A DNA stretch of 64,000 bases from Prochlorococcus sp. AG-412-P08 (lineage in GTDB: Bacteria; Cyanobacteriota; Cyanobacteriia; PCC-6307; Cyanobiaceae): contig QCLI01000005.1 of assembly GCA_003214695.1 (NCBI GenBank), positions 22,546 through 86,545 on the forward strand. The letters run 5' to 3'. The position numbers were made by a program, and so were the translations under genes. This document shows, one piece after another, positions 49,305 through 61,073 of this stretch; position 1 is the first letter of the stretch, and every line of letters begins with the position of its first letter. The notes beneath the pieces are model-generated. The model was not told the origin of the DNA. It saw only the letters and a list, made by a program, of their open reading frames with translations, and searched no databases.

Positions 49305-52300
49305 TCAACCTGTATTACGCATACCAGCTGCAATTCCATTAATTGTCAACAATGCCCCTCTCAATAACTCACTTCTACTATAAGTACGTCCAGCATCTCC
49401 TTCACTGCGTAAAGTTTCACTCATAGGAGGCTGACGATTTTGATCACGTAGTCGACGAAGCAAAGCTACCTGAAGGAACCCCAAAGGGATAATTGTGCGA
49501 TTACGCAAATCAACAGATAGCTGCAAAGCAGGGTCTGCACTTAAAAGTTTTGATTTGCCAGTTATTTCCAAAATTAATTTCCTGGTTAATTTGTACTCGC
49601 AAGAAATAATCTCGAAAATACTATTAAAAGCTTCTCTATGTTCAATGCTTCCAAGACTAGTCATATAATGATTAGCCACCTCAAGGTCGACTTTAGAAAG
49701 AGTCATTTCCACTTTAGAAATCAACATACGGAAGAAAGGCCAACGCTGATTAAGCATTCTCAACAAATCCAGCTGACTCGAGTCTGAGCTAAGTTCTTTT
49801 TGTAAAGCAGTGCCAACACCAAACCAACTAGGTAGCAAGAAACGACTCTGTGTCCACCCAAAAACCCAAGGTATAGCTCTTAAACTAGAAAGGTCTTTTG
49901 CACCTGTCTTTCTTCGGGCAGGACGACTGGAGATTTGTAGCTTGCTGATTTCTTCAATAGGAGTGACTTCTTGGAAGAATGCTACCAAGTCAGGATTATC
50001 ATGAACTAACGCCCGATAATGTTGTCGGGAACTTGCTGCCAATCGAGTCATCAACTCATTCCAAATAGGAGTGGCATCTAATTGATTAGTAACCAAACTA
50101 TTCTGGAGAACGGCAGTTGTGACAGTTTCAAGATTATAAAGAGCAAGTTCAGGCAGACTATATTTTGATGCAAGAACTTCACCTTGCTCGGTAATTTTAA
50201 TACGACCTTTTAATGTTCCACTGGGTTGAGCCAGTATTGCCTGGTATGCAGGTCCTCCCCCTCTCCCTACAGATCCACCACGTCCATGAAATAATCGCAA
50301 AGCAATCCCATGACTACTCGCAAGGTTCTGAAGTGCAATTTGTGCTTGATGAATCTCCCAATTACTTGATAAAAAACCAGAATCTTTATTGCTATCAGAA
50401 TAACCAAGCATTAACTCTTGTAATGGCTGTTGTTTTTCACCCACTCTCGGCAACAAATTTAGATACATTTTTGATTTAAATAACTCCTCCATAACTGATG
50501 GAGCATGTTGAAGATCTTCAACTGTCTCAAATAGAGGGATTACCAACAAATCTGAAAACTCTGAAGATAAATCAACTAAACCAGCTTCTTTTGACAGAAG
50601 AAGAACTTCAAGCAAATCCGAGACGGAGTGACTCATTGAAATGACATATGAACGACAAATACGACTACCAAACTCTTTCTGCAAGCGATGAAGCATTCTA
50701 AATACAGAGAAAGTTTCTTCCGTACTTTCTGACCAACTGACAGAAGGTGGAATTAATGGTCTCAATGTTTTCAATTCATCTATCAACCATTTCACCTTTT
50801 CCTCTTCTGTCATATCCAAATAATTTTTATTTAGATTGAGATATCTTGTTAATTCGTCTATAGCATCACTGTGACGTGTACTTTCTTGTCGTATATCAAG
50901 ACTGGCAAGTGAAAAGCCAAAAATATGTACCTGTGTCAAAAGATTATCAAGGTGCTCACAGCTCAAATTTGTTGCTACCAAGCTGCTGCGAAGAAGCTCT
51001 AAATCACTTCTAAATTCATCTATAGAGGAATAATGAAACCCCTCTGATGAATTACCAGAGGTTCTTGAATTATTAGGTTGCTCAAGTAACGTCTGCCAAC
51101 CTACTTCCGAAAGGTCTTGATTACGTTTTTGCGTAAACTTCAAGCGTTCCAAAACATAACTTAATTTCAAGCGATATGGTTCCAACCTATGTCTTGCAGC
51201 CCTTGCTTCATATACATCTGGAAAACGAACTCTATCCATTTCTAAAGATTCAAGAAGTTGAGCACTTACCTGACTCCATTGCATAGAAATACTTAACTGA
51301 TCTCTCAATACTTGAACAGAGTTGACATAAAGTTCCAGCATCAATTTTCTTTGATAACAAGCTGTTCGCCATGTAATCTCTGGGGTTACTGAAGGATTAC
51401 CATCTCTATCAGAGCCAACCCAAGAGCCAAAGGAACAAAAAGCCTCCTGAGGTACTTCTACATCTGGATAGCTATATGAAAGGGCTGAGCAAATTCGACG
51501 ACGCAATTGAGGCATCGCATGAAAAAGAACTCGTTGAAAGTAATGAAGAGCATAATCAACTTCATCTAAAACAGTAGGTTTAAACTGATGCAATTCATCG
51601 GTCCTCCACCACAACTTGATTTCTTCTTCTAATTGCAATCTTAAATTGTCTCTTTCCGATAATGGAATTACTACATCAGACTGCAACTGTTGAAGAAGAG
51701 TCGCGACCCTAGTTTGTTTATGACGGACTGTGTGCCTGACTATCTCAGTAGGGTGAGCTGTAAAGACTAGTCGGACATCCATTTCCCTCAACAACTCTTC
51801 CAACTGTCCTGGAGGTACATTGAGTCGACGTAAACGATCAAAAAGCTCACTAAAAGTTGCTGGGGCTGACTGACTCGCAAGTGGCGGTGCAAATGGATCA
51901 ATAGAATGTGTAGAATCTTTGATTTTTCCCTGACCAATACTTGATAAATAACTATCTTCTTCAATTCGTTGTTCAAGAATATTAACTAACTGGAAGTATA
52001 AGGAGAATGCCCTTGCTGCAGAAATAGCTTCCGCTAAATCCATGTCCTCAATCAACAAAACAATTTCATTAATTTGATTACTATGTTGTTCTTGAATCGC
52101 ATTCGAATTACTTAATTTCTTTAATATAAGAAGCCGTTCTGCCTGATCATCTGGACATTCACTACGAACAACCGTTTCCCACAAGTCTTCAACTAATTCC
52201 AACCGATCTTGCAATAACCGTGCAGAAACATGCTCAGAGAAAAAAGGGCTTAAATCACTATCCACAGAGTCTGAACTAGATGATTTATTCATAGAAAGCT

Positions 52301-52322
52301 TTTCAGACTCAGTCATCAACAT
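49305..52322 (-). CDS. ppc: Phosphoenolpyruvate carboxylase
   Basis: 1005 residues. Fixes bicarbonate onto PEP to give oxaloacetate. Catalytic motifs: [27 protein letters not shown] and [18 protein letters not shown]-terminal MRNTG present. Two ATGs (52322 and 52316) are possible; both overlap the upstream gshA-type gene by a few bases, suggesting coupling. Confidence 0.98.
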   Translation of the reverse strand: MLMTESEKLSMNKSSSSDSVDSDLSPFFSEHVSARLLQDRLELVEDLWETVVRSECPDDQAERLLILKKLSNSNAIQEQHSNQINEIVLLIEDMDLAEAISAARAFSLYFQLVNILEQRIEEDSYLSSIGQGKIKDSTHSIDPFAPPLASQSAPATFSELFDRLRRLNVPPGQLEELLREMDVRLVFTAHPTEIVRHTVRHKQTRVATLLQQLQSDVVIPLSERDNLRLQLEEEIKLWWRTDELHQFKPTVLDEVDYALHYFQRVLFHAMPQLRRRICSALSYSYPDVEVPQEAFCSFGSWVGSDRDGNPSVTPEITWRTACYQRKLMLELYVNSVQVLRDQLSISMQWSQVSAQLLESLEMDRVRFPDVYEARAARHRLEPYRLKLSYVLERLKFTQKRNQDLSEVGWQTLLEQPNNSRTSGNSSEGFHYSSIDEFRSDLELLRSSLVATNLSCEHLDNLLTQVHIFGFSLASLDIRQESTRHSDAIDELTRYLNLNKNYLDMTEEEKVKWLIDELKTLRPLIPPSVSWSESTEETFSVFRMLHRLQKEFGSRICRSYVISMSHSVSDLLEVLLLSKEAGLVDLSSEFSDLLVIPLFETVEDLQHAPSVMEELFKSKMYLNLLPRVGEKQQPLQELMLGYSDSNKDSGFLSSNWEIHQAQIALQNLASSHGIALRLFHGRGGSVGRGGGPAYQAILAQPSGTLKGRIKITEQGEVLASKYSLPELALYNLETVTTAVLQNSLVTNQLDATPIWNELMTRLAASSRQHYRALVHDNPDLVAFFQEVTPIEEISKLQISSRPARRKTGAKDLSSLRAIPWVFGWTQSRFLLPSWFGVGTALQKELSSDSSQLDLLRMLNQRWPFFRMLISKVEMTLSKVDLEVANHYMTSLGSIEHREAFNSIFEIISCEYKLTRKLILEITGKSKLLSADPALQLSVDLRNRTIIPLGFLQVALLRRLRDQNRQPPMSETLRSEGDAGRTYSRSELLRGALLTINGIAAGMRNTG

Positions 52323-53449
52323 CCCTCTTTGTTTAAGGCAACATCTTCTTCAATTTTCATTGCTTTAATCGAATCACTAAGCAGAATTGGGACAGAGGTC
52401 CCTGCCTTAAAAGATTTCAACCATTTAATTGACTGATTACCGTTATCTAATACTTCTTGAATAGCTTTGAGAACTTCGAGAATATCTAAATCAATAGCCA
52501 AAGGCCTAACATCCTCTAAAAGTTCAGAAATCCAATCTCTACAAGAAATCATTCGCCCATCCATCCAATGATGCAATGTTGCATCCAAACTGTTCTTAGC
52601 TGCAGCAACTTCATTCATATCACATAATTCAGCAAGCTCTATATGACTGAATTTACTCATCTTAGCTGGATCTAGTTTTCTGGGATCTTTCATAAGACTC
52701 ATAACTCTTAATTCAAGCAAAGCCGTAATAGCTAAAAGCAAATCGCAATCTGTAACCAGATCACAAATTCTCAATTCAAGTCTATTTAATTGATAAGGCC
52801 TTTTCTTACCGTTAGGACGAACAGCAGTCCACAAATGACGTTCATTACACATATGTCCCTCTCTTAACTGCTTTTCAATCCAATTAACATAATGAGCATG
52901 GTTTTGAAAAAAAGGAACTTTTTTAGGAGTTTTAGGAAACTGGATCCATCGTTGAGAGTGAAACCCAGTAGGGGAACCATCTAAAAACGGAGAACTAGCA
53001 CTTAATGCTAAAAAAAGAGCAGCCTCACATCTGACTAAACTAAGGGCAGAGAAAATAAGTGACAAATCATCAATACCTAAATTTATATGAATGCTTGATG
53101 TCACTACTGTTGTTCCATAGTTTAATTCAATAAATTCATGATAAGGGTTAGATAAATCTGATCGTTGAAATTCCCCACTATCTCCTAAGCTCAAGGTGCT
53201 TCCAGGCAAAATAGTTAAATTACGCTGATCTAACCAATCTCTTAGTCGCTTTCTAGGTTCTAAAAGTAGTTCTTTTAATTTTTTATATTGCTTTTCAGGC
53301 TGGGTAATATATTCAAGGTTTCGCTGATCTGGTTCCTTTACAAAATCTGAAAACTCATTAGCAACAGATGCAGATACACCTACATGCTGTCCTGAATTAA
53401 GACCTGTAAAAAGTTCTACTTCAAATCCTTTAAGTAAAAATTCTTTCAT
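52316..53449 (-). CDS. gshA: Glutamate-cysteine ligase (cyanobacterial GshA type)
   Basis: 377 residues. Features of the cyanobacterial/plant-like glutamate-cysteine ligase group: GFEVELFTG with metal-site glutamate, [25 protein letters not shown] and [20 protein letters not shown]. Makes gamma-glutamylcysteine, the first step of glutathione synthesis. Between trpE and ppc, with 3-bp and overlapping junctions. Good family match by motifs. Confidence 0.87.
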   Translation of the reverse strand: MKEFLLKGFEVELFTGLNSGQHVGVSASVANEFSDFVKEPDQRNLEYITQPEKQYKKLKELLLEPRKRLRDWLDQRNLTILPGSTLSLGDSGEFQRSDLSNPYHEFIELNYGTTVVTSSIHINLGIDDLSLIFSALSLVRCEAALFLALSASSPFLDGSPTGFHSQRWIQFPKTPKKVPFFQNHAHYVNWIEKQLREGHMCNERHLWTAVRPNGKKRPYQLNRLELRICDLVTDCDLLLAITALLELRVMSLMKDPRKLDPAKMSKFSHIELAELCDMNEVAAAKNSLDATLHHWMDGRMISCRDWISELLEDVRPLAIDLDILEVLKAIQEVLDNGNQSIKWLKSFKAGTSVPILLSDSIKAMKIEEDVALNKEGC

Positions 53450-53452
53450 AAA

Positions 53453-54970
53453 TCAAAGGGAGGAATCAAGACATGCCAAAGCTGTAAGCATGCCTTTGGC
53501 TTTATTTACAGTTTCTTGAAATTCATTCTCGGCAATTGAATCAGCTACGACACCTGCTCCAGACTGAACTTCAACTTTACACAGTCCATCTGAATAGGCC
53601 GAAACAAGCATAGTACGAATAGTAATAGCTGTATTTAATGCCCCATTAATATCCATCGAGCCATATATACCTGAATAGGGTCCTCTCACATGATTCTCCA
53701 ACTCATGAATCAATTGCATTGCTCTAATCTTGGGAGCACCAGAAACTGTCCCCGCAGGAAATGCTGCCATTAATAAATCCCAAACATCCATTTCATCGTT
53801 CAAGGATCCCTCCACTTCACTCACTATGTGCATTACATGTGAATATTTTTCAATAATCATCAGATCTTTCACTAAGACTGTCCCTGGTCTACATACACGT
53901 CCTAAATCATTTCTTCCTAAGTCCACCAACATTACATGTTCAGCGATTTCTTTTGGATCTGAAAGTAAGTCTTGCTCCAGGTTTGTATCTTCCTGATCCG
54001 TGCCCCCTCTAGGTCTTGTTCCTGCAATTGGACGCAGACTAGCCCTAATCCCATTCTTTGAAGGTTTGGCCTGAACCATCACTTCAGGGCTTGAACCAAT
54101 TAGTTGCCAATCACCAAAATCATAAAAAGCCATAAAAGGAGAAGGATTTACTATTCTCAAACTCCTATACAAATCTAAAGGGGAGTGATGAACTGTAGCG
54201 TTAAACTTCTGACTCAAAACAAGTTGAAAAACGTCTCCCTTTGCAATGTAATCTTTGGCTTTTTCAACAGCATTTTTAAAGTTAATTGGACTCCAGTTAC
54301 TTTTCACTGACTTTGGTATAGACCCTGTTGGATTCCAATCCAAAGGTTTAACTGGAGGCAATGGTTCTGCCATCTGAGATTTAAATTTACTTATGCCAGA
54401 ATGAGCTTGCTCAAATGCATCAGAAGGAGATTGATCGATAGTTAAATCACCATATGAAACTGCTGTAATCAACCTTTTTACTTGATCAAAGATTAAGACT
54501 TTATCCATAAACATCCATATGCCATCTGGTAATTGATCTGAATTTCTTGCACAAACAGGAACTTTAGGCTCAATCCATTGAATCAATTCATATCCCCACA
54601 TCCCGTAAAGTTGACCTAAAGATGGAATCCCAGGAATTAATTCAGATTTATACGGCAATAAAAACTCTCTAAGCAACTGAAAAGGATTTCCATCAAATTC
54701 TTCAATATGAAGATTACGCCAGGTACGTGTTATTTTTTTCCCTCTAACAGTTACTACCCACAAAGGATCACTAGCCACAACACTCCACCTGCCTAATCTA
54801 TCTCCGCCTTCTACTGATTCCAACAAGACACCAGGCGGAGAGCATTGACCAACCTTGAACCAAGTGGATAAAGGAGTTTCAAGGTCAGCAGGCCAACTAC
54901 TTACAAGAGGTATGAAATTTAGGCCTCTAGAAGCTGCTTCTAAAAACGAATCACGATCAGATATTGGCAT
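53453..54970 (-). CDS. trpE: Anthranilate synthase component I
   Basis: 505 residues, MPISDRDSFLEAASRGLNF. Chorismate-binding core with GDVFQLVLSQKF, SPSPFMAFYDF-like NPSPFMAFYDF, PIAGTRPRGGTDQEDTNLE, EHVMLVDLGRNDLGRV and PAGTVSGAPKIRAM. The N-terminal feedback element LLESVEGGDRLGRWS suggests tryptophan inhibition. The PIAGTRPRG plus ESVEGG pair favours TrpE over PabB. Followed 3 bp later by gshA. Confidence 0.93.
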   Translation of the reverse strand: MPISDRDSFLEAASRGLNFIPLVSSWPADLETPLSTWFKVGQCSPPGVLLESVEGGDRLGRWSVVASDPLWVVTVRGKKITRTWRNLHIEEFDGNPFQLLREFLLPYKSELIPGIPSLGQLYGMWGYELIQWIEPKVPVCARNSDQLPDGIWMFMDKVLIFDQVKRLITAVSYGDLTIDQSPSDAFEQAHSGISKFKSQMAEPLPPVKPLDWNPTGSIPKSVKSNWSPINFKNAVEKAKDYIAKGDVFQLVLSQKFNATVHHSPLDLYRSLRIVNPSPFMAFYDFGDWQLIGSSPEVMVQAKPSKNGIRASLRPIAGTRPRGGTDQEDTNLEQDLLSDPKEIAEHVMLVDLGRNDLGRVCRPGTVLVKDLMIIEKYSHVMHIVSEVEGSLNDEMDVWDLLMAAFPAGTVSGAPKIRAMQLIHELENHVRGPYSGIYGSMDINGALNTAITIRTMLVSAYSDGLCKVEVQSGAGVVADSIAENEFQETVNKAKGMLTALACLDSSL

Positions 54971-55031
54971 TCATCTATCATTGCAGCCTTCAATGGCAAA
55001 AAGATACCCGAGATTTTTTAAGTGTTTTAAA

Positions 55032-55457
55032 TCAGGAATCGAAAGTGTTTTTACCAGTGAACTTGATACTTGCAGGATTTGGATTTTGGCCAATCCTACG
55101 AGAATTATGATTTATAATTGATCTTCCTTCATTTACTTTCTCAGGAAAGACTCCATCTTTTGGATGAAGAAACTCAGTATCTCCGCCTGGGAAAATCCTA
55201 TAAATTTTATAATCCTCAATCCTGGGCTTAAATCCTCTCAATTGAGTTCCTAAAGCTAAGCATTGCTCTTTTCTTGCAAAATACATAATATTCTGGCCCT
55301 CATTCATTACTGCTGCCCCACCAGTGGGAAGTTCAAAGGCCTGGGACTTTTTACTAGTCCAAGTAATTGCATATTTTTCTTCTGTTTCAGCAGAGTTAAG
55401 AAGACCTCCGGTACTGCCGATATTTTGAGGGAGACTACCCTTAAGAGCTTCAGTCAT
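55032..55457 (-). CDS. psaD: Photosystem I subunit II (ferredoxin-docking)
   Basis: 141 residues. Stromal subunit holding PsaC and docking ferredoxin. Family features: [52 protein letters not shown] and [16 protein letters not shown] 61-bp gap separates its stop from trpE. The upstream gap of 112 bp to the histidine kinase gene should carry its own promoter. Confidence 0.98.
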   Translation of the reverse strand: MTEALKGSLPQNIGSTGGLLNSAETEEKYAITWTSKKSQAFELPTGGAAVMNEGQNIMYFARKEQCLALGTQLRGFKPRIEDYKIYRIFPGGDTEFLHPKDGVFPEKVNEGRSIINHNSRRIGQNPNPASIKFTGKNTFDS

Positions 55458-55569
55458 TGCTGTTCCTAAGAATCTGCATTCAACTACAAGTTGAAAGTAG
55501 CACTAACGTTTGTACCTTTTATCACTTTCTCTATAGAACCTTCACACGAGTCAACATTAATTAAAGGAA

Positions 55570-56955
55570 TTAAACCGCTTCTGCTGTTGGGAAAAAGATT
55601 GTAATTCCTCTATCCCGTCTTCTAGCAACCCTTCCACCAAGACTTTCCAACAATCGTTGAGTAGCAGCTTGAGTCAATTGCAAACTTCCTGTATTGGGAT
55701 CCCAACTCAAAACAGTCCCAAAATCAGAATTTTGATCAGTACGGTTTTGATAAGAATCTTTTGAATAAAATGCAGACCTTGTGATTTTTAACTTTAATCT
55801 TTGCCCTGCTGGTCTCAATTCCAAATTCAAAGATCCACCAGGCTTAATACCCCTTGTATTTCTATCAATCAACCCACCAAGCATCAATTCAAGCTTCTCA
55901 GAGTCACTAAGAACGGGAGGTAAATCTGGCGTAAGATCTAAGTTCAATTTAATTCCGCGTCGTTCAAGTTGCACCTCCCAGACTGGTGAAAGGATCTCAA
56001 GAATCCTACCAAGATCAGTTTTTGCTAAATCTGACTTCGAACAGTGATTTCTTTCAAGTTCTACAGCATTAAATATCAAACCAAATCTATCAATTTGTTC
56101 TGTACATTCTGCATCAATTTCTTTGAGTCTAGAAATAGCCAAATCCGGTAAATCTCTTCTTCTCAAAAGTGATCGAATAAGTGTTCTAATCGTAGCTAAA
56201 GGAGTTCTAATTTCATGAGTAAGAGCTTCCAACAAGGAGATCTCGCAACTAGCTTTTGGCTCTATATCCTCTTCTGGGTTCTTATCAGAATCTTCTTGAT
56301 AAGTTTGAATATTTACACTGGGGGCCATTTCTGCCAATCTTGCAGCGATAAGAGGCCAGAAAATCTTGCCAATGTCATCATTGCTCCTAAGTTGTCCTAA
56401 ATCAGCTAAAGAATCACGAATCTCTCTAGCTTTTTCTGGATTCTCCAGATTTAATCTCTTATCCAATATTTTTAACACATCGGTCAAAGTTTCAGGATCA
56501 CTCCTCATGAGCAAGTTTCGTTCTCCTGGATTACCTTGCAAAGCAAGAGCAATCTGAACATCTTGAGTGATAATTATTAGTAATGGGTCGTAACCATCCT
56601 CTTCTCTTAAAGGCAATCTCCTAAATCTACTAATACTTTCAATATTTTGGTTGTTAATTGATCTAACAGAGGTGGGTAATAATAAGCCTGTTTTAGAACT
56701 ATTACTAAGTGGTAATTCCTCAGGCACCCAAACCCATCCATCTAGTTTCTCAAGCAATCTAGATTCATAAAGGGCTGGTAAAGGTGAAGCCAGCCATAAA
56801 CCTTTTTTTAAATCCATAGGCAATAAAATCTGATCTTGAAGAGTATCCAATGCGGCCCACCATAATCTCCTCGCAATCTGCTCATCGACTCGTCCAAGAG
56901 GCACTCCATAAGCCATTCGTTTATGAATAGATCTAATTGAAACTTGATTAATCAC
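55570..56955 (-). CDS. Soluble sensor histidine kinase-like protein with degenerate ATPase domain
   Basis: 461 residues. HisKA phospho-acceptor H247 in LLEALTHEIRTPLATIRTL. The following ATPase region (about 340-455) lacks a clear N-box (LGGLIDRNTRGIKPGG) and I do not see the DxGxG and GxGLGL loops. No membrane helix or PAS-like motif is evident; residues 30-210 form an unknown sensory region. Its catalytic domain may have lost ATP binding. It starts 1 bp from the rodA stop, and psaD lies downstream on the same strand. Confidence 0.75.
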   Translation of the reverse strand: MINQVSIRSIHKRMAYGVPLGRVDEQIARRLWWAALDTLQDQILLPMDLKKGLWLASPLPALYESRLLEKLDGWVWVPEELPLSNSSKTGLLLPTSVRSINNQNIESISRFRRLPLREEDGYDPLLIIITQDVQIALALQGNPGERNLLMRSDPETLTDVLKILDKRLNLENPEKAREIRDSLADLGQLRSNDDIGKIFWPLIAARLAEMAPSVNIQTYQEDSDKNPEEDIEPKASCEISLLEALTHEIRTPLATIRTLIRSLLRRRDLPDLAISRLKEIDAECTEQIDRFGLIFNAVELERNHCSKSDLAKTDLGRILEILSPVWEVQLERRGIKLNLDLTPDLPPVLSDSEKLELMLGGLIDRNTRGIKPGGSLNLELRPAGQRLKLKITRSAFYSKDSYQNRTDQNSDFGTVLSWDPNTGSLQLTQAATQRLLESLGGRVARRRDRGITIFFPTAEAV

Positions 56956-58202
56956 TAACTTCTAGTAAATAATTTTGTTCTACGAGAAACAGATAAGCAA
57001 AGACCTAAAGCAACAAAAGCTACAATCAAAGCCGTTCTTCCATAACTCATAAATGGTAAAGGAATTCCAGTAATAGGTCCAAGACCAATCGTCATAAAAG
57101 TATTTACAACAACCTGGAAAATAATCATTGTTGCTATTCCTATAACAACTAAAGATTCAAATTTTGTTCGTGCTTCTCTTGCAATTTTTATAAGACGGAC
57201 AATTATCAAAAAGAAAGCCAATGAAACAAATAAGGTCCCCAAAAAACCTAATTCTTCTCCTAAAGCACTAAAAATAAAGTCTGTATGTTGTTCCGGAATA
57301 AACTTTAATTTTGTTAATTGACCTTGCAACAAACCAGTACCCCAAAGCCCCCCTGAACCAATACCTATTGTGCTTTGAATGAGATGATAACCGCCACCAA
57401 GAGGATCCTTAGCAGGGTCAAGAAATAAAATCAATCTTTCTCTTTGGTAATCCTTAAGAAAATGAGTCCAAAGCCAAGGTGAAAGAAATGCAATTCCACC
57501 CAAACTTGCCATAATGAAAGAAGAGCTTAAGTATTTTCTAGGCAATGAACGATATGCCAAAAAACCCATAAAAGGAATCCAGAAAATTAAACCCGGCCGA
57601 AAAACTCCAACTAAAATAGAAGTGCAAATTCCAGACAAGAAAAGTAACAACCATTCCAAAGGCATTCCCGACCAGTACAGCATTACCAATAAAACTGCTG
57701 CAAAAACCAAAGAAGTTCCTAGATCAGGTTGGCTGAAAACTAAGATCCAAGGGATCAAAATTACACCAAATGGTCTCCATAAACAAATTGGTGAATGGAA
57801 CGTCTGATTATCAAGAATTGATGCAAGAGTAATGATGACAATAATTTTAGCAATCTCCGATGGTTGAATATTAAAACCACCAATATTTAACCAGCGTTGG
57901 GCCCCTAGGGCAGAAGTACCAATAAGCTTTACAGCAAAAAGACTTGAAACTGTTATTAAGTATAACGGCATCAAAAACTGACGAAGTCTTTCAATATCGA
58001 TTTTAGAAACGCAATAGGCAAGAATCATTCCCACTACTGCAGTAGTTAAATGATTCAGCCAATTTGTATAAAAGATCTGACGCTGAGTACTCGCAATTAA
58101 TATACTGGAAAGGATAACAAGTATTAAAGGAAAAAACCATATTATCAATTCAATATCTTTAACAGATTTCTTTTTAGATGTTACTTTTGAAAAAAATATC
58201 AT
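56955..58202 (-). CDS. rodA: RodA/SEDS-family peptidoglycan polymerase
   Basis: 415 residues with about ten membrane helices. SEDS motifs: QPSEIAKIIVIITLAS, FSQPDLGTSLVF, YQRERLILFLDPAKDPLGGGYH and LPFMSYGRTALI near the end. RodA polymerises lipid II glycan for sidewall growth with PBP2-type partners. Not FtsW, because no ftsQ/murG is around. Shares one base with the kinase gene downstream. Confidence 0.93.
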   Translation of the reverse strand: MIFFSKVTSKKKSVKDIELIIWFFPLILVILSSILIASTQRQIFYTNWLNHLTTAVVGMILAYCVSKIDIERLRQFLMPLYLITVSSLFAVKLIGTSALGAQRWLNIGGFNIQPSEIAKIIVIITLASILDNQTFHSPICLWRPFGVILIPWILVFSQPDLGTSLVFAAVLLVMLYWSGMPLEWLLLFLSGICTSILVGVFRPGLIFWIPFMGFLAYRSLPRKYLSSSFIMASLGGIAFLSPWLWTHFLKDYQRERLILFLDPAKDPLGGGYHLIQSTIGIGSGGLWGTGLLQGQLTKLKFIPEQHTDFIFSALGEELGFLGTLFVSLAFFLIIVRLIKIAREARTKFESLVVIGIATMIIFQVVVNTFMTIGLGPITGIPLPFMSYGRTALIVAFVALGLCLSVSRRTKLFTRS

Positions 58203-58232
58203 GTGTATTATTTGATGAAAATAAATTGGAAG

Positions 58233-59321
58233 TCATTCTGGTTTATTTGATGAAATATGCTGAACTACTTCTCTAACAAGTTGCCTAAATGCTTTTGCAG
58301 TTATTGAATTAGGGTATTGAAGAACAGTTGGCAAGTATTCTTTATGATCCTTTTCATCCTGAATTTCTAAAGGCAATTTAGCTAAAAGTGGTACAGAGTT
58401 TTCTGTTGAAAGAGTCTGACCTCCACCTGCACCAAACAATGGATATTCTCTATCAGGTTGGTCAGGTGGTATAAACACAGACATATTTTCTACCACACCT
58501 ATAATTGGTACATTCATTTGTTTAAACATAGCTAAACCTCTCCGGGAATCTTGCAGTGAAACTTTCTGAGGTGTGGTAACTATCAAAACACCACTCATGG
58601 GGACTGCTTGAGCAAGAGAAAGCTGAGCATCACCTGTACCAGGGGGCAAATCAACTACAAGGAAGTCTCTCTCACCCCAATCAGCTTGATAAAGAAATTG
58701 CCTAATAATGCCATTCAACATTGGTCCTCGCCAAATCACAGGTTGATTGTCATCAATTAATAAACCCATTGAGACCATTGCAATTCCACAAGTCTCAATT
58801 GGAATAATTTTTTGATCAGAACCACTGCCTATTACTTCTGGAGCTGTATCAGAAACTCCAAGCATGATTGGAATATTAGGACCATATATATCTGCATCAA
58901 GCAAACCAACTTTATAACCATTTTGAGACAAGGCACAAGCAAGATTTAAGGCAACAGTGCTTTTGCCTACTCCACCTTTTCCACTGCTAACAGCCACAAC
59001 ATGCTTAACATCTGGTATCGCCTGTAAAGAAGGTTGGGATTGCCCATGCCCACCATGTCCAATTTCCCCATTATTAGAAGTCGTATTACTTAGCTCAATC
59101 TGAACAGAATCAATTTCTTCGAATGACTGGAGAATATCTTTAATTTCTTTAGCTATTCGATCTCTTTGAGCTTGCGCATAACTTGGGAGATTTAACCTGA
59201 CAATAGCCTTTGGGGAACGAACAATTAGCTGATCTATCCAACCAAGTTCCAATATTGAGCGATCACTGCCTGAATCTTTTAAGCAAGACAGAGAATCCAA
59301 GGCTTCCTTATCAGTCAACAT
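58233..59321 (-). CDS. mrp: Mrp/ApbC iron-sulfur cluster carrier P-loop protein
   Basis: 362 residues from the ATG at 59321 (MLTDKEALDSLSCLKD). A GTG at 59342 would add seven. An N-terminal DUF59-like domain (about 1-85) is followed by the P-loop AVSSGKGGVGKSTVALNLA and VVDLPPGTGDAQLSLAQ. Such proteins bind and transfer 4Fe-4S clusters and are relevant to PSI assembly (HCF101 is a plant relative). 31 bp upstream of rodA. Confidence 0.93.
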   Translation of the reverse strand: MLTDKEALDSLSCLKDSGSDRSILELGWIDQLIVRSPKAIVRLNLPSYAQAQRDRIAKEIKDILQSFEEIDSVQIELSNTTSNNGEIGHGGHGQSQPSLQAIPDVKHVVAVSSGKGGVGKSTVALNLACALSQNGYKVGLLDADIYGPNIPIMLGVSDTAPEVIGSGSDQKIIPIETCGIAMVSMGLLIDDNQPVIWRGPMLNGIIRQFLYQADWGERDFLVVDLPPGTGDAQLSLAQAVPMSGVLIVTTPQKVSLQDSRRGLAMFKQMNVPIIGVVENMSVFIPPDQPDREYPLFGAGGGQTLSTENSVPLLAKLPLEIQDEKDHKEYLPTVLQYPNSITAKAFRQLVREVVQHISSNKPE

Positions 59322-59399
59322 AATTTCAAAACATCGTTTCACTAACTTTAATGAGGGTATTCCAATGACCTAGCCTCATAGAGAAATAACAATAAAGCT

Positions 59400-60440
59400 G
59401 TGCCATCTTTACACTTGTCGCATCCTCCCTCAGATTCTCGCAAAAGAGCTAAGGCTTTCTTAATAGAGCTGCAAGATACGATTTGTGCAGGGCTAGAAAA
59501 CATTGATGGTGAAGGTAAATTTCTAGAAGAAAGTTGGGAGAGACCTGAGGGTGGAGGTGGACGTTCCAGAGTAATGAAAGAAGGCAAAGTGTTTGAGCAA
59601 GGAGGCGTCAACTTTTCAGAAGTTCATGGTGAAGAATTACCTCCTTCAATAATCAAGCAGCGTCCTGAAGCCAAGGGGCAAAAATGGTTTGCCACTGGTA
59701 CTTCAATGGTTCTCCACCCAAAGAATCCTTATATACCAACAGTTCATTTAAATTATCGATACTTTGAAGCAGGCCCTGTATGGTGGTTTGGTGGAGGGGC
59801 TGATCTTACTCCCTACTATCCATACTTAAGCGACACACGTCATTTTCATAAAGTTCTTAAGGAAGCATGCGATTCTATAAATCCTAAAGTTCACAAAGTA
59901 TTCAAGCCTTGGTGTGATGAATATTTTTTCTTAAAGCATCGCAATGAAAGTAGAGGTGTAGGAGGAATATTTTTCGATTATCAAGATGGATCTGGAAACC
60001 TCTACAAAGGGCAAAGTCCTAATGGAGCTGCTTCAATTAGTTCAAAAACCCTTGGGGAGGAAAAACTATCATGGGAAGAACTATTCTCACTGGCTAAAGC
60101 TTGCGGCAACGCATTTTTACCCTCATATATTCCAATTATTGAAAAGCGTCAAAACAAAGCTTTCTCAGAACGTGAAAGAAATTTTCAGCTTTACAGACGT
60201 GGGAGATACGTTGAATTTAATTTAGTTTGGGATCGAGGAACTATTTTTGGTCTTCAAACAAACGGAAGAACAGAATCAATACTTATGTCTTTACCTCCAC
60301 TTGCCAGATGGGAGTATGGATTTAAAGCCGCTATTAACTCTAGAGAGGCACTACTTACAGATGTCTTCACGAAACCACAAGATTGGTTTTCAGATGAAAG
60401 TCTTGAAGAAAAATGTCGTCCTTTTGAAGCAATAGATTAA
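59400..60440 (+). CDS. hemF: Oxygen-dependent coproporphyrinogen III oxidase
   Basis: 346 residues from a GTG at 59400 ([18 protein letters not shown]). HemF features: [54 protein letters not shown] and [35 protein letters not shown]. Converts coproporphyrinogen to protoporphyrinogen for heme and chlorophyll. Divergent from mrp. Confidence 0.97.
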   Translation: MPSLHLSHPPSDSRKRAKAFLIELQDTICAGLENIDGEGKFLEESWERPEGGGGRSRVMKEGKVFEQGGVNFSEVHGEELPPSIIKQRPEAKGQKWFATGTSMVLHPKNPYIPTVHLNYRYFEAGPVWWFGGGADLTPYYPYLSDTRHFHKVLKEACDSINPKVHKVFKPWCDEYFFLKHRNESRGVGGIFFDYQDGSGNLYKGQSPNGAASISSKTLGEEKLSWEELFSLAKACGNAFLPSYIPIIEKRQNKAFSERERNFQLYRRGRYVEFNLVWDRGTIFGLQTNGRTESILMSLPPLARWEYGFKAAINSREALLTDVFTKPQDWFSDESLEEKCRPFEAID

Positions 60441-60518
60441 AAACTACCTCTAACAATTTTAAATCCAACAAATTCTTTTTTACATATTTAATAAAATAGA
60501 TCATCGAAGGATTCTTTC

Positions 60519-61073
60519 TCATATTGGAGAAGAAGTTAAGGAAGCATCGCTGACCAACTTGAGTCTTTTTGAAAGCTCAGCATCTATCGCAATCAATTCG
60601 TCTCTATGGGCACGTATTCTTAAAACGGTTTCTGCATCATTAAATGAGCTAATTAGTCTGATGTCAAGAGACTCTTGCCTCGAAGATCTAGTCCGATAAA
60701 ATACACCCGCAAAAGGTCCTAAACCAGCCAAAATTAATGGCCACCAACTCAAACCTGGATAAAGCTGGCAAACAACTAATCCCAAACAAGCCCCTCCTAA
60801 ACCACACAACACAGAAAGAAAAATAGCAAGAGCTGAGCTTGAAGAGACAGTTCCATTAAATTTTAGAATTCTCCTATCAGCATCTCCTCCTTCCCCTCTC
60901 CAACCCCGCTCTTCCAACCATGCACTCAAGCCTTCAAGGACAGGAAGAGGTGGTAAAGGCGAAGAAATATTAACAACAGTTGTTCGATCTTTACTTGCTG
61001 CTCGAAGAAAAAATGCCAATCCAATAGCTAATAAAATAGTTAAAGTAAATGTCGAAATATTTGATGATTGCAT
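60519..61073 (-). CDS. CCB2/CCB4-type cofactor assembly protein (DUF2930)
   Basis: 184 residues. An N-terminal hydrophobic helix (FTLTILLAIGLAFFLRAAS), a polar segment with AWLEERGWRGEGG, then a paired hydrophobic region (LAIFLSVLCGLGGACLGLV; WWPLILAGLGPFAGVFY) and a charged C-terminal helix (DDAE-like NDAETVLRIRAHRDEL). Matches the cyanobacterial counterpart of CCB2/CCB4, which attaches heme c-i to cytochrome b6. Identification from pattern memory. Confidence 0.7.
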   Translation of the reverse strand: MQSSNISTFTLTILLAIGLAFFLRAASKDRTTVVNISSPLPPLPVLEGLSAWLEERGWRGEGGDADRRILKFNGTVSSSSALAIFLSVLCGLGGACLGLVVCQLYPGLSWWPLILAGLGPFAGVFYRTRSSRQESLDIRLISSFNDAETVLRIRAHRDELIAIDAELSKRLKLVSDASLTSSPI

